From contig DAHWHT010000353.1 in NCBI GenBank assembly GCA_027335515.1, positions 1 to 13,874 of the forward strand: 13,874 nt of DNA, given 5' to 3'. This DNA is from Clostridia bacterium (GTDB lineage: Bacteria; Bacillota_E; RBS10-35; JAJYVN01). Under the pieces are notes generated by a model, which was given only the letters and a program-made list of their open reading frames with translations, did not search any database and was not told the origin of the DNA. Positions 6,839 to 13,273 of the stretch are shown here, in pieces (the first letter of the stretch is position 1; each line of letters begins with the position of its first letter). The position numbers and the translations under genes were made by a program.

Positions 6839-7648
6839 ATGCGGGTGCGGTTGGGGTGCAACACGGTGGTCTTTGCCGGCCACGCGCCGGCGGACGCCCT
6901 GCAGTGGGTCGCGTGGGCCGGCTTTGCCGGCGTGGAGTTTGCTTCGATTCCCGGCATGGCGGCGCACGTCGACCCGGGCGCGGAGGCGGAGGCCGTCGCC
7001 CTGGCCGAGCGGGCGCGCGGCCAGGGCCTGCAAACGGTGTCCATTGAGGCGGCGACGAATCTCTTCGATGCGGCGGCCCGCGACCGCGTCTATGCGGTAT
7101 TTCACCTGGCGCGGCGCATGGGCGTGCCCGTTGTGACCACCGGCTCGGCCGGTAGCGCGACGGCGGATTCCTTCGAGGCCTTCGTGCCGTTGGCGCGAGA
7201 GGTCGCGGCCCGGGCGGCGGCCGCCGGGGTGGTCTGGGCGTGCAAGCCCCACGTGGGCGCCGCGGTCTGGAGCACGGATACGGCGCTGCGCCTGGTCGGG
7301 GCGGTGGACAGCCCGGCCCTGCGCTTGAACTACGACCCCACCCACCTGCAGCGCGTGGGTGAGGATCCGGCGGTGGCTGCGGCCCGGCTGGCGCCGCACC
7401 TGGCCCACGTCCACCTTCGCGACTACGACTCCCCCGACCAGAGCATCGGATCGCCCGAGCGGCAGACGGCCGGCCGCGGTATCGTCAACCTTCCCGCGGT
7501 CATTCGGGCGTTGCGGACGTCCGGCTACACCGGGTTTGTGGATCTGGAGATCATCGGGGCCGCCGGCTGGGATCCGCTGCGGCAGATGGCGATCGCGGCG
7601 GCGAGTTGCGGTTACCTCTCGAGGCTGTTGCGTGAGGTGACGGTGTAA
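6839..7648 (+). CDS. Sugar phosphate isomerase/epimerase-like TIM-barrel protein (AP endonuclease 2 superfamily)
   Basis: The 269-residue protein matches the xylose-isomerase-like TIM barrel family, which includes inosose dehydratases, tagatose and hydroxypyruvate isomerases and unassigned epimerases. Visible metal-site candidates are Glu33 in GVEFASIPG, Asp166 and His169 in LNYDPTHLQ, His192 in HVHLRDY, and Glu237 in VDLEIIG. The strand-5 segment reads WACKPHVGA (133-141), with Lys-Pro-His where many relatives have Glu-Asn-His, which hints at a subfamily with different chemistry. The start ATG 6839 has a GGAG just upstream. The stop TAA shares one base with the ATG of the next dehydrogenase, so the two are translationally coupled and likely act on the same substrate, by isomerising, epimerising or dehydrating an oxidised sugar (inference). 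Confidence 0.85.
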   Translation: MRVRLGCNTVVFAGHAPADALQWVAWAGFAGVEFASIPGMAAHVDPGAEAEAVALAERARGQGLQTVSIEAATNLFDAAARDRVYAVFHLARRMGVPVVTTGSAGSATADSFEAFVPLAREVAARAAAAGVVWACKPHVGAAVWSTDTALRLVGAVDSPALRLNYDPTHLQRVGEDPAVAAARLAPHLAHVHLRDYDSPDQSIGSPERQTAGRGIVNLPAVIRALRTSGYTGFVDLEIIGAAGWDPLRQMAIAAASCGYLSRLLREVTV

Positions 7649-8712
7649 TGCTGCGCGTTGGGTATCTTGGGGTGGCGCATGGTCACGGGGTCGCCTATGC
7701 CGGCCGCTTTCGTGCCGCCGCGGCGGTGCGGCTGACGCGTGTTTACGATCGCGACCCCGCGCGGGCCCGCCGCTTTGCGGACGCCCACGGTATGGAGGTC
7801 GCCCCCTCGCCCGACGAGGTGCTGCGCGGCAGCGACGCCGTGGTGGTGGCCGCCGAGACGGCCTTCCACGCCGAGCTCTGCCTGCAGGCCGTCGCCGCAG
7901 GCCGGGCCGTTCTTTGCCAGAAGCCGCTGGCCCTCTCCCTGGAGGCCTGCGACGCGATCGTCGCGGCGGTCGAGCGCGCCGGCACCTACTTTGAGACCGC
8001 CTTCCAGATGCGGTACGACCCGGCCAACCGCCGGCTGCGCGCCCTGGTCCACGAGGGCGCCGTCGGCCGGGTCGGCTGGGCCCGCCGCCGCCATTGCATC
8101 GCGGCCCTCCTGAATGAGGGCTTCCGCAGGGGGGACTCGCGGTGGCACACCGAACCGGCCATGAACCGCGGGATGTTTTTCGATGACGCCGTCCATGCCA
8201 CGGACTTTCTGCGCTGGGTCTTTGGCGAGCCGACCTCGGTGATGGCGGAGGTGGGCGCCCGGCTCTCCGACCTGGAGGACACGGGGTTGGCCATCTACCG
8301 CTTTGCCGACGGGGCCCTGGTGGAACTCGCCAACTCTTCCACCACGCTGATGGGCGAAAACACCTGCGAGGTCTATGGGGACCAGGGGGTCTTGATCCAA
8401 AACCACGACGACGGGGTGAGCACCGGCCCGGTCTTGCCGCCGCAGCCGGTCCTGCTCAAACTGTATCGGCGCGCGCAGCCGGAGCTCGGGTGGCAGGATC
8501 AGGGATTGGCACTTCCGGCTGGCCACGGGGTGCGCATTGCGGCGGTTGCCGACGGCTTCCTGGAGGCCCTGGACCGCGGCGAGCCGACGGCCACCGCCTG
8601 GGACGGTCGCCAGGCCGTGGCGATGGTGCTCGGGGCATACGCCTCCGCGGCCACGGGGGCGAGGGTCTCGCTTTCTGCGGCGCGCGGCGGCGGGCCGGGC
8701 GCTTCGTCCTGA
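7648..8712 (+). CDS. Gfo/Idh/MocA family oxidoreductase no. 4
   Basis: The 354-residue protein keeps the family layout, but its signature residues have drifted. The nucleotide-binding loop is GYLGVAHGHGVAYAGRF (5-21) instead of GxGxxG, and QKP (91-93) stands for EKP. The substrate-domain segment is NRGMFFDDAVHATDFLRWVFG (173-193), with His183 at the usual place and Asp179/180 before it. The HGH loop resembles the AHVH loop of dehydrogenase no. 1, so the two may belong to one subfamily. The ATG overlaps the stop of the TIM-barrel gene by one base, a strong sign of coupling. The last residues are Gly/Ala/Ser-rich and probably disordered. The enzyme class is secure by fold; cofactor use and substrate are not. 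Confidence 0.88.
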   Translation: MLRVGYLGVAHGHGVAYAGRFRAAAAVRLTRVYDRDPARARRFADAHGMEVAPSPDEVLRGSDAVVVAAETAFHAELCLQAVAAGRAVLCQKPLALSLEACDAIVAAVERAGTYFETAFQMRYDPANRRLRALVHEGAVGRVGWARRRHCIAALLNEGFRRGDSRWHTEPAMNRGMFFDDAVHATDFLRWVFGEPTSVMAEVGARLSDLEDTGLAIYRFADGALVELANSSTTLMGENTCEVYGDQGVLIQNHDDGVSTGPVLPPQPVLLKLYRRAQPELGWQDQGLALPAGHGVRIAAVADGFLEALDRGEPTATAWDGRQAVAMVLGAYASAATGARVSLSAARGGGPGASS

Positions 8713-9002
8713 CGCGCCGGACCATCGACCCTTGCCGACCGCCAGCGGTGGGTTTCGCCCCGCGGGCGCCGGGCCGTTTTGCCGCATGCGTCCGCATGGC
8801 GTTTCGTGGAAGGGGCTGCCGGGTTGCGCACCATGGATGCGGTTGACGCGCGCCGGCCGTCGGGTGTCCGCCCGCGCCCTCGGACGGCGCTTGGCCCGCG
8901 TGCCTCCGGATCGTCACGGCCGCTACCTTCGCTCAAGGGAGGCGAGGCGCGGCCCGGCCCCCGGCCCAAGCGGGCGGCGGCGGGCGGCCGCGCGGAGACT
9001 GG
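8713..9002 (+). other. 290-base intergenic region upstream of the hydrolase genes
   Basis: No gene is supportable here. A frame from TTG 8779 to TGA 9006 (75 residues) exists, but its Arg/Pro/Gly/Ala-rich translation looks like random GC-rich sequence and it has no convincing ribosome binding site. The region holds one clean palindrome, CATGCG-TC-CGCATG (8785-8798), which could be an operator. A TTGACG at 8843-8848 resembles a -35 box but has no -10 partner at normal spacing. The gap probably contains the promoter for the hydrolase genes that begin at 9003. No terminator with a T-run follows the preceding gene. Confidence 0.4.
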
Positions 9003-10403
9003 ATGAACATCCTGATGATCAGCCTCGATACGCTGCGCGCCGACCACCTTGGCAGTTATGGTTACGCGTTGCCGACATCCCCCCATCTGGACCGCATCGC
9101 CGCGGCCGGCACGGTGTTCCGCGCCTGCACGGCACCGCACATCCCGACCCATCCAGGACACACCACCGTTTTCAGTGGGGTGGATGTGTTTCGCCATCAG
9201 ATCGTCAGCCACGGCGGCCCGGTCGACCTCGATCCGTCGGTGCCGCTGCTGGCGGAGCGGTTGCGCGATGCCGGGTACTGCACCGCCGCCGCCGACAATC
9301 TCGGGCGGTGGTTTCGGCGCGGTTTCGAGGTGTATGAACCATACCAGTGGGAGCCGGACGCCCGCGGGCACCTGGCCAAGGGCGAGGCGGTCAACGCGGC
9401 GGCGGACCGGGTGTTCGCGCGCCTGGCGGCGCAGGAGCGGCCGTTTTTCTGCTTTCTCCACTATTGGGATGTGCACACGCCATACCTTCCCCCGGATCCG
9501 TTCTGGGGGATGTTCTACGACGGGGACCCCAAGGACCCCGCAAACCGCTCGCTGGCGGCCATGTGGTCGTTCGAGCCCTTTCGCGGGTACTTCGAGCAGT
9601 GGATGCCGGGGATCACGGACGTCCGTTTTCCCATGGCGCAGTATGATGCCGAGTTGGCCTATCTGGACGTTTGCTTGCAGCGGCTGTGGACGATGCTGCG
9701 GGCCCGCGGCCTCGACCGCGATACCCTGGTCGTGTTTTTTGCCGACCACGGCGAGGAGATGGACGAGCATGCCATGTGGTTCGACCACCACGGGCTGTAT
9801 GAGACGAACGTCCATGTCCCGCTGATCCTCTGGGCACCCGGCCGTGTGCCCCCGGGTGTCTGCGACGCGCCCGTGACCCATTACGACATCGTCCCGACGG
9901 TGCTCGAGGCTGCGGGTCTCGATCCGAGCGGGCTGAACCTGGACGGCCGCAGCCTCTGGCCGCTGATGCGCGGCGAGCGCGGTGCGGAGTCGGGCGCGGA
10001 CGCCGGGCTGTATCTGACGGAGTGCTCCTGGATGCGCAAGCATGCCTGGCGCACGCGCGAGTGGAAGCTGATCCTGGCCCTGGAGCCGGACTTCCACCAC
10101 ATGCCTCCGGTCGAGTTGTACCATCTGCCGTCCGATCCCAGGGAACAGCACAACCTTGCCAGTCAGCGGCCGGATGTCGTTGCCCGCCTCCAGGCGGATC
10201 TGGAGGCCCACGTCGCGGCGCGCGAGGCGGCGACCGGCCGGCCCGCCCCCGTTTTCGTGCAGCGGGTCACCATGCACCGCACCGCCACGGGCAAACCGGC
10301 GCTGCCCCAGGAGCGGCCGGTGATCGCGTCTGAGCCGAAGGCCAAGACCCCGCGTCGCGGTCGCGGCGCCAAGGGAGGGGCGTCGCCACGAACGTCATCC
10401 TGA
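9003..10403 (+). CDS. Sulfatase-fold hydrolase no. 1 with Thr nucleophile (alkaline phosphatase superfamily)
   Basis: The 466-residue protein has the sulfatase-fold core. Metal ligands include Asp9 in ISLDTLRAD and Asp248-His249 in FFADHGEEMDEH, and WFDHHGLYETNVHVPLILW (259-277) is characteristic of the 'DHGE...HGLY..N' clade. At the nucleophile site the sequence is HIPTHPGHTTVFSG (46-59): Thr49 stands where true sulfatases have the Cys or Ser of C/S-x-P-x-R that matures to formylglycine, and the following Arg is His. A formylglycine mechanism is therefore unlikely, and phosphate ester or diester hydrolysis is more plausible. No signal peptide is seen, so it should be cytoplasmic. The last ~25 residues are a basic, low-complexity tail (KTPRRGRGAKGGA). 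The next gene starts inside its final codons. Confidence 0.87.
   Translation: MNILMISLDTLRADHLGSYGYALPTSPHLDRIAAAGTVFRACTAPHIPTHPGHTTVFSGVDVFRHQIVSHGGPVDLDPSVPLLAERLRDAGYCTAAADNLGRWFRRGFEVYEPYQWEPDARGHLAKGEAVNAAADRVFARLAAQERPFFCFLHYWDVHTPYLPPDPFWGMFYDGDPKDPANRSLAAMWSFEPFRGYFEQWMPGITDVRFPMAQYDAELAYLDVCLQRLWTMLRARGLDRDTLVVFFADHGEEMDEHAMWFDHHGLYETNVHVPLILWAPGRVPPGVCDAPVTHYDIVPTVLEAAGLDPSGLNLDGRSLWPLMRGERGAESGADAGLYLTECSWMRKHAWRTREWKLILALEPDFHHMPPVELYHLPSDPREQHNLASQRPDVVARLQADLEAHVAAREAATGRPAPVFVQRVTMHRTATGKPALPQERPVIASEPKAKTPRRGRGAKGGASPRTSS
10371..10380 (+). promoter_or_regulatory. Ribosome binding site that decides an ACG start
   Basis: AAGGGAGGGG is followed by a 7-base spacer and then ACG at 10388. 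The ACG lines up with the initiator Met of the neighbouring paralogue (ACG-Asn-Val versus ATG-Asn-Ile). No ATG, GTG or TTG lies in frame between the upstream stop TGA (10331-10333) and TTG 10472, so this strong site has only ACG to serve at ordinary spacing. Confidence 0.6.
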
Positions 10404-11773
10404 TTCTGTGCGATACGCTGCGGGCGGACCACCTGGGGTGCTATGGCGCGCCGCTGCCCACCAGTCCGTTTTTGGACCGGGTCGCCGCGGGCGGCACGCG
10501 CTTTGGCTGCGCGCGGTCGCCGCACATACCGACACAGCCCGCCCACACGACCCTGTGGAGCGGCCAGGACGTCTTTGCCCACGGGGTGGTCGCCCACGGG
10601 GGCGCGGTGGAGCCCCCGGCGGATCTGGAGTGGCTGCCGTCGCTCCTGCAGTCTGCGGGGGTGCGCACGGTCGCGGTCGACAACCTCGGTCGTTGGTTGC
10701 AACGCGGCTTTGACGCCTACCACACCTATGACCTGGCCGCAGCGGCGGACGGGTTCTGGCGCAAGGGCGAGGCGGTGACCCAGGCGGCCGAGCCGGCGGT
10801 CGCCACGCTGGCCGAGGCGGCTCGGCGGGGGGAGCCCTTTTTCGGGTTCTTCCACTTCTGGGATCCGCACACCCCGTATTGCCCGCAGCCGCCCTTTGAC
10901 CGGCTCTTTTACGACGGCGACGAGCGCCGGGCCGACGAGCACGGCCTGGACGCCCTCTGGGCCTTTTCCCCTTTTGCCGACTATTTTGCCGGCTGGATGC
11001 CGGGTGTGACCGACCGGGCCTTTCCGCGGGCTCAGTATGCGGCGTGCGTGCGTGCGCTCGACCATGCCGTCGGGCGTCTGTGGCGGGCCCTGGGGGCGGC
11101 GGGTTGCCTGGAGGACACCCTGGTGATCGTCACCGCGGATCACGGCGAGGAACTCGGTGAGCACGGGATCTGGTTCGACCACCACGGGCTCTATGAGACC
11201 AACCTGCGGGTGCCGCTGCTGCTTTGGGCCCCCGGCCGCGTGCCGCGCGGGGCGGTGGTGGAGGATCCGGTCAGCATCCTCGATCTGGCGCCGACCGTGG
11301 CGGCCGCTTGCGGGGTGGCTCCGCCCGCCGCCATGGGGGGCAGGGATCTGCGCTCGGCCTGGCTCGGTGGCCTGCGGCCCGCGTCCGCGCTGTATGGCAC
11401 GGAATGCACCTGGATGCGCAAGCGCGTCTGGCTCAGCGGCCGCCACAAGCTGATTTCGGCCCTGGAGCCGGACTTCCACGGCGGCCCCGACTTGGAACTC
11501 TACGACCTGAGCACCGATCCGGGGGAGCATTGCAATCTGGCGACCCTGCGGCCCGCGTTGACGGACCGGCTGCGGACGGCGATGGAGGCGCACGTGGCCC
11601 GGCGCGTCGCCGCGACCGGATGCCCGGACCCGCTTTCCGTGCAGTCGGTGGCGTCCCGCCGTCTGGGCGCACCGGGGGCCGGCCCCGCCGACGGCGGCGT
11701 CCGTTCCGAGGCGGCCGTGTCCGAGGAGGACCGCGCCCGGGTTTCCGAGCGGTTGGCCCGCCTCGGCTATTGA
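10388..11773 (+). CDS. Sulfatase-fold hydrolase no. 2 with Thr nucleophile, apparent ACG start
   Basis: Read from ACG 10388, the 461-residue protein aligns end to end with its upstream neighbour, without offset at the start. It has Asp9 in LCDTLRADHLG, the nucleophile motif HIPTQPAHTTLWSG (46-59) with Thr49, DNLGRWLQRGF, HTPY, TADHGEELGEHGIWFDHHGL and WMRKR. The first standard in-frame start, TTG 10472, would discard the first 28 residues, including metal ligand Asp9, so it is rejected. The start overlaps the end of the preceding gene by 16 bases, suggesting coupled translation. Unlike the neighbour it keeps the family's usual end, SERLARLGY. The pair looks like a diverged tandem duplication, with the same predicted phosphoester-type chemistry. 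The ACG could be a genuine rare start or an ATG changed by mutation or sequencing error. Confidence 0.85.
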   Translation, partial: TNVILILCDTLRADHLGCYGAPLPTSPFLDRVAAGGTRFGCARSPHIPTQPAHTTLWSGQDVFAHGVVAHGGAVEPPADLEWLPSLLQSAGVRTVAVDNLGRWLQRGFDAYHTYDLAAAADGFWRKGEAVTQAAEPAVATLAEAARRGEPFFGFFHFWDPHTPYCPQPPFDRLFYDGDERRADEHGLDALWAFSPFADYFAGWMPGVTDRAFPRAQYAACVRALDHAVGRLWRALGAAGCLEDTLVIVTADHGEELGEHGIWFDHHGLYETNLRVPLLLWAPGRVPRGAVVEDPVSILDLAPTVAAACGVAPPAAMGGRDLRSAWLGGLRPASALYGTECTWMRKRVWLSGRHKLISALEPDFHGGPDLELYDLSTDPGEHCNLATLRPALTDRLRTAMEAHVARRVAATGCPDPLSVQSVASRRLGAPGAGPADGGVRSEAAVSEEDRARVSERLARLGY

Positions 11774-11795
11774 GCGCCGGGCCCCGGGCCGGCGC
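11774..11795 (+). other. GC-rich stem-loop directly after the stop codon
   Basis: GCGCCGG (11774-11780) and CCGGCGC (11789-11795) are exact reverse complements around an 8-base loop, starting at the base after the TGA of hydrolase no. 2. A second small hairpin, CCGGTC-AGGGG-GACCGG, follows at 11798-11814. Neither has a T-run, so full termination is unlikely; they may tune the mRNA level or processing between the two genes. Confidence 0.35.
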
Positions 11796-11836
11796 CGCCG
11801 GTCAGGGGGACCGGTGGTGGAAAGGAGCGGTGGTGC

Positions 11837-13273
11837 TTGCGCCCACGCGCCCTGGTGATCGGATTGGATTGCCTGGAGCCAAGCCTGGCGTTCGGTACCT
11901 ACCGGGACCGCATGCCAAACCTGCGGCGCATCCAGGAGGCAGGGGGCTTTGGCCCGCTTGAGAGCATCTGCCCTCCCATCACCTGCCCGGCCTGGATGTG
12001 CGCCTGGACCGGCCGCGATCCCGGACAGCTCGGGGTGTATGGATTTCGCAACCGTTCCGGCTGGAACTATGGTCCTTTGGCCCTGACCTTTTCCGACGCG
12101 ATTCCGCCGGAACGGGCCCCTGCCGCCTGGGACATCGCGGGCGCCCACGGCAGGCAGAGCCTGGTGATCGGTGTGCCGCCGGGCTACCCGCCCCGGCCGA
12201 TCCAGGGGGCGTTTGTCGGGTGCTTTCTGACCCCGGACGCCGACGCGCCCTTCACCCAGCCGCCGGAACTCGCGGCGGAGGTGGCCCGCACGGTCGGCCG
12301 TTACCGCTTCGACGTCTCCGATGCCCGCAGCCACGAGCGCGACCGCCTGCTGGATGAGATTTACGACATGACCGACCGCCGCTGGCGCCTGGCGGAGCAC
12401 CTGCTGGCCACCCGGGACTGGGACCTCTTCGCCATGGTCGAGATCGGTACGGACCGTATCCACCACGCCTTCTGGCAGTTCATGGACCCCCGCCATGTGC
12501 TGTATCAGGGGGACCGTCCGTATGCCGGGGCCATCGCCGACTACTACGCCGAGGTCGACCGACGCCTGGGCCGGCTGCTGGCGTATGCCGACGACGATAC
12601 GTTGGTTGTGTGTGTCTCCGATCACGGCGCGCAGCGGATGGACGGCGGTTTCCTGATCAACGAGTGGCTGCTGCGCGAAGGCTACCTGCGGCTGCTCCCG
12701 GGGCGGGCCGTCCGGCCGGGGCGGGTGGCGCCCGAGGCGGTGGATTGGGATCAGACGGTCGCCTGGGGGGATGGCGGCTACTACGGGCGCGTCTTTCTGA
12801 ACGTGGCCGGACGGGAGCCGCAGGGCGCCCTGGCCCGCACGCGCGCCGCTGCGGTGCGCGCCGAGATCGCGGCGCGGCTGGAGGCGGAGGTGCCTCCGTG
12901 GGGCGAACCGGGGGCCCGCCACCGCGTCTTCTATCCGGAACGCATCTACCAGTCGCTTGCCGGCTTTCCCCCGGACCTCATCGTCTACCCCGGCGACCTG
13001 TATTGGCGGGCGTTGGGCGGTCTGGCATCCACCCCTGGCGCCGTCTACACCCGTGAGAACGATACCGGACCCGACGGCGCAAACCACGCCCGCTACGGCG
13101 TCTTCGCGGCGGCGACCGGGCGCGCCCTGCGCAAGGGCGGTGGGCCGGGGCGGGCCCTTACGGGCTTGCGCCTGTTGGATCTTGGCCCGACCGTGCTGGC
13201 GCACCTGGGCCTGCCGCAGCCGGCGCAGGCGGCGGGCCGACCGATGGATCCCGGGCAGTGGCTCGGGGCGTGA
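11837..13273 (+). CDS. Alkaline-phosphatase-superfamily phosphodiesterase (type I phosphodiesterase / nucleotide pyrophosphatase-like)
   Basis: The 478-residue protein has the motif set of the phosphodiesterase/NPP branch: Asp11 in VIGLDCLEP, the nucleophile Thr49 in PPITCPAWMCAWTG (46-59), the Asp206...His210 pair in IGTDRIHHAFWQF, Asp262-His263 in VVCVSDHGA, and His417 in DGANHARYGVF. These supply two metal sites and a Thr nucleophile, consistent with hydrolysis of phosphodiesters or phosphomonoesters. There is no signal peptide. The start is TTG 11837, nine bases after AAAGGAG (11821-11827). It is more distant from the two sulfatase-like neighbours than they are from each other, yet it follows them after 63 bases in the same direction, so all three may act on one phosphorylated substrate or its parts (inference). 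Similar proteins are often annotated only as 'alkaline phosphatase family'. Confidence 0.87.
   Translation: MRPRALVIGLDCLEPSLAFGTYRDRMPNLRRIQEAGGFGPLESICPPITCPAWMCAWTGRDPGQLGVYGFRNRSGWNYGPLALTFSDAIPPERAPAAWDIAGAHGRQSLVIGVPPGYPPRPIQGAFVGCFLTPDADAPFTQPPELAAEVARTVGRYRFDVSDARSHERDRLLDEIYDMTDRRWRLAEHLLATRDWDLFAMVEIGTDRIHHAFWQFMDPRHVLYQGDRPYAGAIADYYAEVDRRLGRLLAYADDDTLVVCVSDHGAQRMDGGFLINEWLLREGYLRLLPGRAVRPGRVAPEAVDWDQTVAWGDGGYYGRVFLNVAGREPQGALARTRAAAVRAEIAARLEAEVPPWGEPGARHRVFYPERIYQSLAGFPPDLIVYPGDLYWRALGGLASTPGAVYTRENDTGPDGANHARYGVFAAATGRALRKGGGPGRALTGLRLLDLGPTVLAHLGLPQPAQAAGRPMDPGQWLGA

Noticed and set aside
8843..8848. TTGACG as a -35 promoter element
   Set aside because: No plausible -10 hexamer lies 16-18 bases downstream.
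8779..9006. Possible 75-residue small gene ahead of hydrolase no. 1
   Set aside because: It has no convincing ribosome binding site, an Arg/Pro/Gly-rich random-looking translation and no recognisable motif, although its stop does overlap the next ATG.
10472..10474. TTG 10472 as the start of hydrolase no. 2
   Set aside because: It removes the N-terminal strand and the conserved DTLRAD metal-binding segment, which is intact upstream in the same frame.
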